Below are positions 48,660 through 56,659 of a stretch of DNA of 64,000 bases, piece after piece. A program made the translations under genes and the position numbers. The notes beneath the pieces are model-generated. The model saw nothing but the letters and a program-made list of their open reading frames with translations. It had not been told where the DNA came from and did not search any database. Origin of the DNA: an uncultured Eubacteriales bacterium (GTDB lineage: Bacteria; Bacillota; Clostridia; Oscillospirales; Oscillospiraceae); assembly GCA_900540545.1 (NCBI GenBank), contig UQGJ01000004.1:62001-126000 (forward strand), written 5' to 3'. Position 1 is the stretch's first letter; every line of letters starts with the position of its first letter.

Positions 48660-49802
48660 ATGAGAAAACGCGCTGTGGCCCTGCTGGCGGCGGCCACCCT
48701 TCTCTGCACGGCGGTCACCATGGCTGCGGGCAGCACCGCCGGCGACCCGCTGGTATCAAAATCCTATATCGACGGCACCTATGTTCCCGGCATGGTGAGC
48801 AAGGCGGAGGCCCGGGCGGACGAGGGCCAGAAGGCCGTCTACGACGCGGCGGCGGCGCGGCTGAAGGCCAGGCACGACGTTTTTGCCGCCAGAGCGGGGG
48901 TGCTCTCCGGGGACTCCTTTTATCATCCCACCTTTGCGGACATCCGGGTGAAACGAGGAGACGTGATCCAGGTCAGCACGGGCTCTGGCTTCCTGCTGCT
49001 GGCGGGGGAGGCCGCGCTGGCCTGCCCCACGGGCAAGGTGCTGGACCTGTCCAACGGCTGGGAAAAGACCACCGGCGCGCTGGCGGCGGGGCGCCGCTAT
49101 CTGGCGGTGGAGGACACCGTGGCCACCGTCACGGTGACTTCGCCCACGGCGGTGGTATCCCTGGAGGGCTTCTACGGTCTGACGGCCAGCACGGAGACGG
49201 ATTACAACGCCCTGGCCGCCGCCTTGAAGACCATGGGCCTGTTCAAGGGCAGCGATACCGGGTACGGCTCCGGCTACGACCTGGAGGCCGCGCCTACCCG
49301 CATCCAGGGGCTGATCATGTTCCTCCGTCTGATTGGGGAGGAGAACGCGGCGCTGACGACCGCGGCGGCCTGCCCCTTTACCGATGTGCCGGACTGGTGT
49401 AAAGCATATGTGGCTTACGCCTATGAAAAGGGCTATACCAAGGGCGTGGACAGCGAGGCCAAACGCTTCGACCCCAACAGCGCCGTGACCGCGGGGGAGT
49501 ACATGACCTTCCTGCTGCGGGCCCTGGGCTACCGGGACAGTGGGGAGAACGCCGACTTTGCCTGGAACACGGCCCTCCAGCGGGCGCTGGATTTGGGCGT
49601 GCTGACGGCGAAGGAGCATAAGCTGCTGGTGGAGGAACCCTTCCTCCGGGCCCAGGTGGCCTACCTTTCTTACTTCGCTCTGGATACCGCCTACCGAGAC
49701 GGCAGTGGGTCTTTGATGGCCCACTTGACCACCGGCGGGGCTCTGGACCCCGAGGTGGTGAAAACCGTGCGGGAGGCCGTGATGGTCCAGCGCCTGCGCT
49801 AA
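48660..49802 (+). CDS. Secreted protein with S-layer homology (SLH) domains
   Basis: 380 residues from ATG 48660 (MRKRAVALLAAATLLC) behind CAAGGAG; the signal peptide covers about residues 1-24. The N-terminal third is of unknown fold. From about residue 195 to 350 there are SLH-type modules, best seen in CPFTDVPDWCKAYVAYAYEKGYTKGVDSEAKRFDPNSAVTAGEYMTFLLRALGY. SLH modules bind pyruvylated wall polymers and hold proteins on the cell surface. Monocistronic; it diverges from the peptidoglycan-binding operon. Confidence 0.88.
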   Translation: MRKRAVALLAAATLLCTAVTMAAGSTAGDPLVSKSYIDGTYVPGMVSKAEARADEGQKAVYDAAAARLKARHDVFAARAGVLSGDSFYHPTFADIRVKRGDVIQVSTGSGFLLLAGEAALACPTGKVLDLSNGWEKTTGALAAGRRYLAVEDTVATVTVTSPTAVVSLEGFYGLTASTETDYNALAAALKTMGLFKGSDTGYGSGYDLEAAPTRIQGLIMFLRLIGEENAALTTAAACPFTDVPDWCKAYVAYAYEKGYTKGVDSEAKRFDPNSAVTAGEYMTFLLRALGYRDSGENADFAWNTALQRALDLGVLTAKEHKLLVEEPFLRAQVAYLSYFALDTAYRDGSGSLMAHLTTGGALDPEVVKTVREAVMVQRLR

Positions 49803-49819
49803 ATTTTTCCGGGTCCTGA

Positions 49820-49846
49820 ACCAAAGACCACCTGGGGCATAAGATG
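49820..49846 (+). promoter_or_regulatory. Sigma-K-like promoter of the Cys/Gly-rich small protein gene
   Basis: AC at 49820-49821 (in ACCAAA), 16 bases, CATAAGATG at 49838-49846. It matches the site before the Cys-rich gene at 20692 in spacing and in the ACCAAA box. Confidence 0.55.
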
Positions 49847-49897
49847 AACTGAGACCGGCGAGTGTTCGGTCCATCATCTTATCAGGAGGTACTTCTC

Positions 49898-50089
49898 ATG
49901 GGGTGCAATAACTGCGGTTGTGGCGGTTTCGGCGGTTTCGGCGGTTTCGGCGGCGGAGGCTGTCTCTGGATCATCATTATCATCGTTGTCCTGTGCTGCT
50001 GCTGTGGCGGCGGCTGGGGCGGCAACAGCTGCGGCTGTGGCTGCGGCTGCAACAATGGCTGTGGCTGCAACAACGGCTGCGGCTGCTGA
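49898..50089 (+). CDS. 63-residue Cys/Gly-rich small membrane protein
   Basis: ATG 49898 (MGCNNCGCGGFGG) follows AGGAGGT. The layout is a glycine/phenylalanine-rich head with GGF repeats, one membrane-like stretch (CLWIIIIIVVLCCCC, about residues 23-37), and a tail of GCGCNNGCGC repeats; about 16 of 63 residues are cysteine. It recalls the small glycine-rich YjcZ-type sporulation proteins of Bacilli, but the cysteine content is far higher. With a sigma-K-like promoter it may be a coat-surface or metal-binding protein. Function is unknown. Confidence 0.8.
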   Translation: MGCNNCGCGGFGGFGGFGGGGCLWIIIIIVVLCCCCGGGWGGNSCGCGCGCNNGCGCNNGCGC

Positions 50090-50115
50090 TTCCGACCGTA
50101 CCATAGCCAGACGGC

Positions 50116-50143
50116 AAAAGGCGGGGCGTAAGCCCCGCCTTTT
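50116..50143. terminator. Bidirectional terminator
   Basis: Stem aaaaggcggggc / gccccgcctttt with gtaa loop between convergent genes. Confidence 0.92.
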
Positions 50144-50153
50144 CTCTGTTCTG

Positions 50154-51329
50154 TTATGTGTGATGGGCCAGCCAGTCCAGGGCGGCCTTGGCGTAGAGCG
50201 CCGCCCCGATGGGGAGGCAGTCCTCGTTGAACTGGACCTTGGCGTTGTGCTGGCCACAGCGTTGTTCCGGGTCCGGGACACCCGCGCCCATGGCAAAGTA
50301 GCTGGCGTGGGGGAAGCGCTGGGACAGGAAGGCGAAGTCCTCGCTGCCCATCATGTGGAAGGCGTCCCGGAACTGCAGCCCGCCGCCCAAGGATTCCCCG
50401 CTCTCCACGATTTCCAGATTCAGGGCGGGGTCACAGGTCACGCTGGGGACGTTGCAGATGCACTCCACCTGGACTCCGACCCGGTAGGTGGCGGCCACGC
50501 CCTCGGACACCTGGCGGATGCGGCGGATGATGCGCTCCGCCGCCTGGGGGTCAAAGGTGCGCAGGGTGCCCTGGAGCACGGCCCGCTCTGGAATGACGTT
50601 GGCCGCGTCGCCGGCCTGGAACTGGCCGATGGTGAGGGCCACCTCCTCGGAGGCGGCGCACTCCCGGGCCACCAGCTCCTGGAGGGCCAGGTAGATGTGG
50701 ACCCCTGCGTTGATGGGGTCCACGCACTTTTCCGGGGTGGAGCCGTGCCCGCCCACGCCCTCCAGCAGGATACGGAAGCCGTAGACGGAGGACATGGGGT
50801 GAGCGCCGTAGACCACGGTACCCACGTCCAGCTGGGAAAAGACGTGCATGGCGAAGGCCCCGTCCACCTGCTGCGCATCCAGAAGGCCGGAGTCCAGCAC
50901 GGCCTTGGCCCCGTTAAAGGTCTCCTCGCCCGGCTGGAAGAGGAGGAGAACGGTGCCGGGAAGCTGGTTCTCGTGCTCCTTCAGAAGCTTGGCGGCCCCC
51001 AGCAGACAGGCGGCGTGGAGGTCGTGCCCGCAGGCGTGCATCCTGCCGCTGTCGGAGGCGAAGGGGAGGGCGGACTCCTCCCGGATGGGAAGGGCGTCCA
51101 TATCCGCCCGGAGCAGGAAGCACCTGCCGCCCCCGCCGATTTGGCCCACCACGCAGGAGTCGTTGACCCCGGTACGGAAGGGAATGTCCAGCGCTCGGAG
51201 GGTCTCCTGTACAAAAGCGCTGGTCCGGGGCAGGTCCAGGCCCAGCTCCGGCATCTGGTGCAGGGCTCTGCGCCAGGCGGTGAGCTCCGGCGCAAGGGCC
51301 TTGGCGCGGGTATAGATTGGATGTTCCAT
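50154..51329 (-). CDS. M20 family amidohydrolase (peptidase M20D)
   Basis: 391 residues, ATG 51329 with AGGAGGAGG upstream. The di-metal site ligands of the M20D group are visible: HQMPELGLDLP near the start, LLRADMDALPI (about residue 75), MHACGHDLHAA (about 100-110), FQPGEE (about 135) and the C-terminal HMMGSEDFAFL. Such cytosolic enzymes hydrolyse N-acyl amino acids, indole-acyl conjugates or short peptides; the exact substrate is not apparent. It lies downstream of rpmB but behind a terminator, so it is probably separately expressed. Confidence 0.93.
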   Translation of the reverse strand: MEHPIYTRAKALAPELTAWRRALHQMPELGLDLPRTSAFVQETLRALDIPFRTGVNDSCVVGQIGGGGRCFLLRADMDALPIREESALPFASDSGRMHACGHDLHAACLLGAAKLLKEHENQLPGTVLLLFQPGEETFNGAKAVLDSGLLDAQQVDGAFAMHVFSQLDVGTVVYGAHPMSSVYGFRILLEGVGGHGSTPEKCVDPINAGVHIYLALQELVARECAASEEVALTIGQFQAGDAANVIPERAVLQGTLRTFDPQAAERIIRRIRQVSEGVAATYRVGVQVECICNVPSVTCDPALNLEIVESGESLGGGLQFRDAFHMMGSEDFAFLSQRFPHASYFAMGAGVPDPEQRCGQHNAKVQFNEDCLPIGAALYAKAALDWLAHHT

Positions 51330-51391
51330 TTCGATGGCCTCCTCCTGATATTTGTATTATTATAGCACAGCGGGGGAGCGGAGGGGAAAAG

Positions 51392-51424
51392 AAAAACTCC
51401 GTACCATCTGGTACGGAGTTTTTG
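51392..51424 (-). terminator. Terminator of rpmB
   Basis: Stem aaaaactccgtacc / ggtacggagttttt with a four-base loop, just after the rpmB stop. Confidence 0.9.
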
Positions 51425-51432
51425 GATTGCAC

Positions 51433-51621
51433 TTACACAGCGCGGGTGACCTTACCCGAACGGAGGCAGCGGGTGCAAACGTACACGTGCTTGGGCGTGC
51501 CGTCCACGATCGCCTTGACGCGCTTCACATTGGGCTTCCAGGGGCGATTGGAGCGGCGGTGGGAGTGGGACACCTGAATGCCGAACACAACACCCTTATC
51601 GCAAAACTCGCATTTGGCCAT
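51433..51621 (-). CDS. rpmB: 50S ribosomal protein L28
   Basis: 62 residues from ATG 51621 (MAKCEFCDKG), behind GAGGAGG; an upstream in-frame start is not supported. The sequence has the L28 pattern GVVFGIQVSHSHRRSNRPWKPNVKRV and keeps both cysteine pairs (CEFC and CTRC), so it is the zinc-binding (C+) form. L28 is a component of the large ribosomal subunit. Single-gene unit. Confidence 0.97.
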   Translation of the reverse strand: MAKCEFCDKGVVFGIQVSHSHRRSNRPWKPNVKRVKAIVDGTPKHVYVCTRCLRSGKVTRAV

Positions 51622-51748
51622 TTCCTTGAACCTCCTCGCTGGTCTAAATATCAGCTTTTTTACAAAAAGCACCGGTTGATATAATATCAGACTGGTACGA
51701 AAATTGCAAGCATTATTTTTTAGTTTTTTCTTCTGCTCCGATTATCGT

Positions 51749-51776
51749 TGCGAAATCAGCGGAATTCGGTTATACT
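51749..51776 (+). promoter_or_regulatory. Promoter of hprK
   Basis: TTGCGA (51749-51754), 16 bases, TATACT (51771-51776). Confidence 0.6.
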
Positions 51777-51809
51777 GAAAGGGACTTTTGACGCAGAGGA
51801 GCGAGGGAT

Positions 51810-52766
51810 ATGGAGAACCAATATTCCGTCAAGCTGGGAAAGCTCATTGATGAGTTCGAGCTGGAGGTCCTGCGGGGGGCCGAGGGCTACCAGGAGACCC
51901 AGATTCAGCGGGAGGATGTGAACCGCCCTGGACTGCAGCTGGCGGGCTTCTTCGACTATTTCGACTGCAAGCGCATCCAGGTCATCGGCCGGGTGGAGAC
52001 CACCTATCTCTCCCAGCTCTCCGCCGAGGAGCGTATGAGGAGCTTCGACCGGCTCATGTCCCACGAGCTCCCCGCCCTGGTGGTCACCCGGGGGATGGAG
52101 CCCTTCCCGGAGTGCATGGAGATGGCGGAAAAGTATGACCGCACGGTCCTGCGGACGCCGGAGACCACCTCGGCCTTCATGGGCGGCCTCATCACGGTCC
52201 TGCGGAACTACCTGGCGCCCCGCATCACCCGCCACGGGGTGCTGGTGGAGGTCTACGGCGAGGGCGTGCTGCTGCTGGGCGAGTCCGGGGTCGGCAAGAG
52301 TGAGACCGCCATCGAGTTGGTCAAGCGGGGCCACCGGCTGGTGGCCGACGACGCGGTGGAAATCAAGCGGGTGGGGGTCAAGCGCCTGGTGGGCACCGCC
52401 CCGGAGCTGATCCGCCACTACATCGAGCTGCGGGGCATCGGCGTGGTGGACGTGCAGCAGCTCTTCGGCATGTCCGCCGTCCGGGAGGACCAGGACATCG
52501 ATCTGGTGGTGAACCTGGAACAGTGGAACGACGAGACCATGTACGACCGCCTGGGCCTGGAAAACCTCTACACCGTCATTTTGGACGTGAAGGTCCCGGC
52601 CCTCACGGTGCCGGTGAAGCCGGGCCGGAACCTGGCTATCATCGTGGAGGTGGCGGCCATGAACAACCGCCACAAGAAGATGGGCTACAACGCCGCCCAG
52701 GCCTTCACCCAGCAAATCAACGAGCACTTCGACCAGGCCCTCAGCGGCCAGGCGGGGGAGCTGTAA
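51810..52766 (+). CDS. hprK: HPr kinase/phosphorylase
   Basis: 318 residues, ATG 51810 behind GAGGAGCGAGGG. The C-terminal catalytic domain has the P-loop LLGESGVGKSETAIELVKRGHRLVADDAVEI (about residues 155-185) and the HprK signature GIGVVDVQQLFGMSAVR (about 210-225). It phosphorylates Ser46 of HPr in response to fructose-1,6-bisphosphate and so drives CcpA carbon catabolite repression. Monocistronic with a good terminator. Confidence 0.97.
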   Translation: MENQYSVKLGKLIDEFELEVLRGAEGYQETQIQREDVNRPGLQLAGFFDYFDCKRIQVIGRVETTYLSQLSAEERMRSFDRLMSHELPALVVTRGMEPFPECMEMAEKYDRTVLRTPETTSAFMGGLITVLRNYLAPRITRHGVLVEVYGEGVLLLGESGVGKSETAIELVKRGHRLVADDAVEIKRVGVKRLVGTAPELIRHYIELRGIGVVDVQQLFGMSAVREDQDIDLVVNLEQWNDETMYDRLGLENLYTVILDVKVPALTVPVKPGRNLAIIVEVAAMNNRHKKMGYNAAQAFTQQINEHFDQALSGQAGEL

Positions 52767-52775
52767 TATTCACCC

Positions 52776-52805
52776 AACGGAGGGCGGAAAACGCCCTCCG
52801 TTTTT
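52776..52805 (+). terminator. Terminator of hprK
   Basis: Stem aacggagggcg / cgccctccgtt with gaaaa loop and T run. Confidence 0.92.
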
Positions 52806-52817
52806 CTGTATTTTTGG

Positions 52818-52846
52818 TTGTATGGAAACGGGAAAACTGATATAAT
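52818..52846 (+). promoter_or_regulatory. Promoter of glmS
   Basis: TTGTAT (52818-52823), 17 bases, TATAAT (52841-52846). The leader is only about 35-40 nt, too short for a glmS ribozyme. Confidence 0.65.
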
Positions 52847-52889
52847 AATCCAGTTCCTGACACTTAAACCCAAATCGGGAGGAATTTTT

Positions 52890-54725
52890 ATGTGCGGTAT
52901 CGTTGGATTTATCGGCGCGGAAGAGGCGGCCCCCATCCTGCTGGACGGCCTGGAGCGCCTGGAGTACCGGGGGTATGACTCCGCCGGGCTGGCGGTGTGG
53001 TCCCAGGAGGAGGGCCTCAAGGTGGTCAAGGCCAAGGGACGGCTGAAGGTCCTGTCCGACATGGTGGCGGGGGGCAAGACCATCCACGGCGCCGTGGGGC
53101 TGGGGCATACCCGCTGGGCCACCCACGGAGAGCCCTCCGACGTGAACTCCCACCCCCAGGTCAGCACCTCGGGCCGCATCGCCGTGGTCCACAACGGGAT
53201 CATCGAAAATTACGTGCAGATCAAGGAGTTTTTGGAGTCCAAAGGGGTAAACTTCGTCTCCCAGACCGACACGGAGGTGGTGGCCCAGCTTCTGGAGTAC
53301 TACTACCGGGGGGACATCATGGAGGCGGTCACCAAGGTCCTCCACCGCATCGAGGGGGCCTACGCCCTGGGCATCATCTGCGCCGACTGCCCCGACCGGC
53401 TCATCGCCGCCCGGAAGGACAGCCCCCTGATTTTGGGCTGCGGCCAGGGTTTCCACTTCCTGGCCAGCGACGTCACCGCCGTCATCAAGTACACCCGGGA
53501 GGTCTGCTATCTGGACGACGGGGAAATCGCCGTCCTCACCCGAGACGGATTCCAGGTCTATAACCACCCCTATCTCCAGCCGGTGGAGAAGGAGCTGAAT
53601 CACGTGGACTGGGAGGTCTCCGCCGCCGAAAAGGGCGGGTACGAGCATTTCATGGCAAAGGAGATCATGGAACAGCCCAAGGCCTTCCGGGACACCGTGT
53701 TCCCCCGCATCCAGGAGGGCCGGGTGGTGCTGGACGATTTGAACATCGACGCGGAGACCCTGCGGGAGGCCGACAGGCTGTATATCATCGCCTGCGGCTC
53801 CTCGTACCACGTGGGCATGGTGGCAAAATACATTCTGGAAAAGCTGCTGCGCAAGCCGGTGGAGGTGGCCCTGGCCTCCGAGTTCCGCTATTGCGACCCC
53901 CTGGTGACGGACAAGACCCTGTGCATCGTCATCAGCCAGTCCGGCGAGACCATCGACACCCTGGCCGCCCTCCGGGAGGCCCGGCGGCTGGGGGCGCGCA
54001 TCCTCTCCATCGTCAACGTGGTGGGCTCCTCCATCGCCCGGGAGTCCGACGACGTGCTCTACACCTGGGCTGGGCCGGAAATCGCCGTGGCGACCACCAA
54101 GGCCTACTCCACCCAGCTTGCGGTCATCTACCTGGTGGCCCTGCGGTTTGCCGAGCTGCTTGGGAGCATCGGACAGGCGGAGTACGACGACATCGTCTCC
54201 GAGCTGCTGACCATCCCCACCAAAATGGAGCGCGTGCTGGAGAACCGGGAGGACATCCAGTACTACGCCTCCATCTATTTCAACCACGAGTCCATCTTCT
54301 TCATCGGACGGAACATCGACTACGCCATCGGCCTGGAGGGGTCCCTGAAGCTGAAGGAGATCTCCTATATCCACTCGGAGGCTTACGCCGCCGGGGAGTT
54401 GAAGCACGGCACCATCTCCCTCATCGAGGACGGCACCCTGGTGGTGGCCCTTGCCAGCTGCGTCCAACTCTTCGACAAACTCATGAGCAACGTGGTGGAG
54501 GTCAAGAGCCGCGGGGCCGATGTGCTGGGCCTGACGGTGGAGTCCAAGGGCGCTGACCTGAAAAAGACGGTGGACAGCGCCATTCTGGTCCCCGATACCC
54601 ACCCCATTCTCCTGCCCAGTCTGGACGTTATCCCTATGCAGCTGTTCGCCTACTACGTGGCCTTGATGCGGGGCTGCGACATCGACAAGCCCCGGAATCT
54701 GGCGAAATCGGTGACAGTGGAGTAA
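52890..54725 (+). CDS. glmS: Glutamine--fructose-6-phosphate aminotransferase (isomerizing)
   Basis: 611 residues from ATG 52890 (MCGIVGFIG), seven bases after GGGAGG; Cys2 becomes the catalytic N-terminal nucleophile after Met removal. The glutaminase domain has LERLEYRGYDSAGLAV and GHTRWATHGEPSDVNSHPQ; two SIS isomerase domains follow (IIACGSSYHVGM, SQSGETIDTLAALREA, STQLAVIYL) and the C-terminus ends with the conserved DIDKPRNLAKSVTVE. It makes glucosamine-6-phosphate, the first committed step toward UDP-GlcNAc and peptidoglycan. Monocistronic; no ribozyme is present in its leader. Confidence 0.98.
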   Translation: MCGIVGFIGAEEAAPILLDGLERLEYRGYDSAGLAVWSQEEGLKVVKAKGRLKVLSDMVAGGKTIHGAVGLGHTRWATHGEPSDVNSHPQVSTSGRIAVVHNGIIENYVQIKEFLESKGVNFVSQTDTEVVAQLLEYYYRGDIMEAVTKVLHRIEGAYALGIICADCPDRLIAARKDSPLILGCGQGFHFLASDVTAVIKYTREVCYLDDGEIAVLTRDGFQVYNHPYLQPVEKELNHVDWEVSAAEKGGYEHFMAKEIMEQPKAFRDTVFPRIQEGRVVLDDLNIDAETLREADRLYIIACGSSYHVGMVAKYILEKLLRKPVEVALASEFRYCDPLVTDKTLCIVISQSGETIDTLAALREARRLGARILSIVNVVGSSIARESDDVLYTWAGPEIAVATTKAYSTQLAVIYLVALRFAELLGSIGQAEYDDIVSELLTIPTKMERVLENREDIQYYASIYFNHESIFFIGRNIDYAIGLEGSLKLKEISYIHSEAYAAGELKHGTISLIEDGTLVVALASCVQLFDKLMSNVVEVKSRGADVLGLTVESKGADLKKTVDSAILVPDTHPILLPSLDVIPMQLFAYYVALMRGCDIDKPRNLAKSVTVE

Positions 54726-54732
54726 GAGGGGC

Positions 54733-54761
54733 TTGCATTTTGCCGCAGGCGCGTCTATAAT
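54733..54761 (+). promoter_or_regulatory. Promoter of the riboswitch-folT unit
   Basis: TTGCAT (54733-54738), 17 bases, TATAAT (54756-54761), placing the transcript start just before the riboswitch. Confidence 0.75.
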
Positions 54762-54773
54762 AGCGTTCACATA

Positions 54774-54887
54774 GGCAGAGTAGGAACACGCGTGCGTTGC
54801 CCTTCGGGGCCAGTGCCGGCGGGACGGGGAGTTGTCCGCCGGACGAACAGCGTATATGCGGCAGTGCGTGTTCCGCATCCCGCTGCC
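54774..54887 (+). ncRNA. Tetrahydrofolate (THF-I) riboswitch aptamer
   Basis: The closing stem pairs GGCAG (54774-54778) with CTGCC (54883-54887). Between them are the conserved THF aptamer blocks: GAGTAG right after the closing helix, CGCGTgcGTT, an AGTG segment, ACGAAcaGCG and the 3' CCGCATCCCGCT. The extended helix GCCGGCGG...CCGCCGG is the variable arm. The aptamer lies in front of a folate transporter S component, the usual target. Folding by eye only. Confidence 0.82.
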
Positions 54888-54912
54888 GCATATCAGGCGC
54901 GGCATCGTTTTG

Positions 54913-54968
54913 CCTCCCTCTGTGCGGCCTTTCCGTCCCCGGACGGACTGCCGAAATTCAGAGGGAGG
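54913..54968 (+). promoter_or_regulatory. Expression platform of the THF riboswitch (ribosome-site sequestering hairpin)
   Basis: CCTCCCTCTG (54913-54922) is exactly complementary to CAGAGGGAGG (54959-54968), which contains the folT ribosome-binding site; an inner stem CCGTCC/GGACGG caps it. The hairpin is followed by TCTTTTT, so it could both block translation and act as a terminator. Confidence 0.7.
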
Positions 54969-54975
54969 TCTTTTT

Positions 54976-55587
54976 ATGCACACTTGCGACGCAAAACTTT
55001 ACCGCACGCCCTTTTCCCCATCCTACTGGCGCACGGCCGCCGCGGATTTCCACCAGCTGCGCAATCTGGTCTTCGCGGCCCTGATGGTGGCGGCCTGCAT
55101 CGTCCTATCCAACTTTTCCCTGCCCCTCCACGAATCGCTGAAAATCTCCTGGGGCTTCCTGGCCCGGTCCACCTGTTCCATGGTCTGCGGGCCGGTGATG
55201 GGGCTGGTCTTCGGGTTCGTGGAGGACACGCTCTCCTTCCTCCTGACCTCCAAGGGCGCTCCCTATTTTCCGGGCTATACCCTGACCACCATGCTGGGCT
55301 GTCTCATCTACGCCCTGTTTTTCTACCGGGCGAAAATCACCGTCACCAGGGTCTTTCTCGCCAAGCTGTGCACCAACGTGATGAACGTGTTTCTGGGCAG
55401 CCTGTGGAGCGCCATGCTGTACAGCAAGGGCTATCTCTATTACATGACCACCAGTCTGGTGAAGAACGCCGTTATGCTGCCCATCCAGACCATGATGCTG
55501 GTCATTCTCTTCAGCGCCCTGCTGCCCATCCTGAACCGCACCGGCCTGCTGCCGGACCAGGGCGGCAGCCGTCTGCCGCTGTACTGA
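54976..55587 (+). CDS. folT: Folate-specific ECF transporter S component
   Basis: 203 residues from ATG 54976 (MHTCDAKLYRTPFSPSYWRTAA); upstream in-frame starts fall in the riboswitch. Five to six membrane helices with the FolT-like FAALMVAACIVLSNFSLPL, ISWGFLARSTCSMVCGPVMGLVFGFVEDTLSFLL (about residues 60-92) and PYFPGYTLTTMLGCLIYALFFYR. S components bind the vitamin and use a shared EcfAAT module encoded elsewhere. The preceding THF riboswitch supports folate as substrate. Monocistronic with a strong terminator. Confidence 0.92.
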   Translation: MHTCDAKLYRTPFSPSYWRTAAADFHQLRNLVFAALMVAACIVLSNFSLPLHESLKISWGFLARSTCSMVCGPVMGLVFGFVEDTLSFLLTSKGAPYFPGYTLTTMLGCLIYALFFYRAKITVTRVFLAKLCTNVMNVFLGSLWSAMLYSKGYLYYMTTSLVKNAVMLPIQTMMLVILFSALLPILNRTGLLPDQGGSRLPLY

Positions 55588-55600
55588 ATTTGAGCTATCC

Positions 55601-55632
55601 AAACGCGCCCCGCGAAAGCGGGGCGCGTTTTT
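55601..55632 (+). terminator. Terminator of folT
   Basis: Stem aaacgcgccccgc / gcggggcgcgttt with gaaa loop and T run. Confidence 0.93.
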
Positions 55633-55657
55633 TGCGCCCTCGTCCGAAAAAGTTCCG

Positions 55658-55688
55658 GTCATAGACGTGGACAACCATACATAGAATG
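55658..55688 (+). promoter_or_regulatory. Sigma-E-like promoter of the spoIIIA operon
   Basis: GTCATAG (55658-55664) and CATAGAATG (55680-55688), 16 bases between the two ATA/CATA cores, fit the mother-cell sigma-E pattern; spoIIIA is a classic sigma-E operon. Confidence 0.6.
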
Positions 55689-55717
55689 GGACATCAACAG
55701 AAGAGAGGGGCGTCATC

Positions 55718-56659
55718 ATGGATGATGCGTACGGGGCAGAGCGGTTTCGGGCGGCGGCGGGGCTGCTGCCCTACGATTTGCGGCAGGGGGCGGAGCGCCT
55801 GCCGGAACGGGACAAGGCCGTGGCGGAGGAGTTCCGGCTCCGGCTGGGACGGCCCCCCATGGTCTCCGGGTTGTGGGGAGAGCGTCCCCTGCCGGGATTT
55901 GAGCGCACGCCCATACGAGGCGGGGACCTGACCCTGGTGCTGGAGGTGGCCAGTCAGGCGTCGGCCCACACGGTACTGGACCGGGTCCGCAGCGGCTTCG
56001 TCACCGTCCGTGGTGGGCACCGGCTGGGCCTGTGCGGCAGCGCAGTGGTGAAGGACGGGGAGGTCTATAACCTCCGGCACCTGTCGTCCATCGCCATCCG
56101 CATCGCCAAGGAGGTGCCGGACGCAGCGGGGCCGGTCCTGCCCCGGCTTTTGGACGGGGAGGGGCGGCTGGTCAGCACTCTGATTTTGTCGCCGCCGGGC
56201 GGCGGCAAGACCACGCTCTTGCGGGACCTGGTCCGGAGGGTCTCCGACGGGTTGGGGACGGCTCCCCTGCGGGTGGGGCTGGCCGATGAGCGCGGCGAGC
56301 TGGCCGCCCTCTGCGACGGCGAGCCCCAGATGGACGTGGGGGCCAGGACGGATGTGATGGACGGGTGCCCCAAAGGGGCGGGGCTGCTGATGCTCCTGCG
56401 GGGCATGAATCCCCAGGTGCTGGCGGCGGATGAGATCACGGACCCGGCGGACGCAGCGGCGCTGGAGCAGGCGGCGGGCTGCGGCGTCACCCTGCTGGGC
56501 ACGGCCCACGGCGGCGGCGCGGTGGACCTGTGGACCCGGCCAGTCTACCGGCGGCTGATGGAGGCCCACCTGTTCCGCAGGGTGGTCCTCATCCGGGCGG
56601 AGGACGGAGGCCGCAGGTATGAGGTCAGCGATTTGGAGGGGGAGGGGGCGCCGTGCTGA
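55718..56659 (+). CDS. spoIIIAA: Stage III sporulation protein AA, secretion-type ATPase
   Basis: 313 residues, ATG 55718 behind GAGAGGGG. It is a type II/IV secretion-like ATPase: Walker A LSPPGGGKTTLLRDLVRRVS (about residues 155-172), LADERGELAAL and Walker B-like QVLAADEITDPADAAALEQAAGCGVTLLGTAHG. In Bacillus it powers the SpoIIIA-SpoIIQ channel between mother cell and forespore. First gene of an intact eight-gene operon; the next gene overlaps its stop. Confidence 0.96.
   Translation: MDDAYGAERFRAAAGLLPYDLRQGAERLPERDKAVAEEFRLRLGRPPMVSGLWGERPLPGFERTPIRGGDLTLVLEVASQASAHTVLDRVRSGFVTVRGGHRLGLCGSAVVKDGEVYNLRHLSSIAIRIAKEVPDAAGPVLPRLLDGEGRLVSTLILSPPGGGKTTLLRDLVRRVSDGLGTAPLRVGLADERGELAALCDGEPQMDVGARTDVMDGCPKGAGLLMLLRGMNPQVLAADEITDPADAAALEQAAGCGVTLLGTAHGGGAVDLWTRPVYRRLMEAHLFRRVVLIRAEDGGRRYEVSDLEGEGAPC

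Noticed and set aside
52847..52889. glmS ribozyme
   Set aside because: The available leader is far shorter than the ribozyme core.
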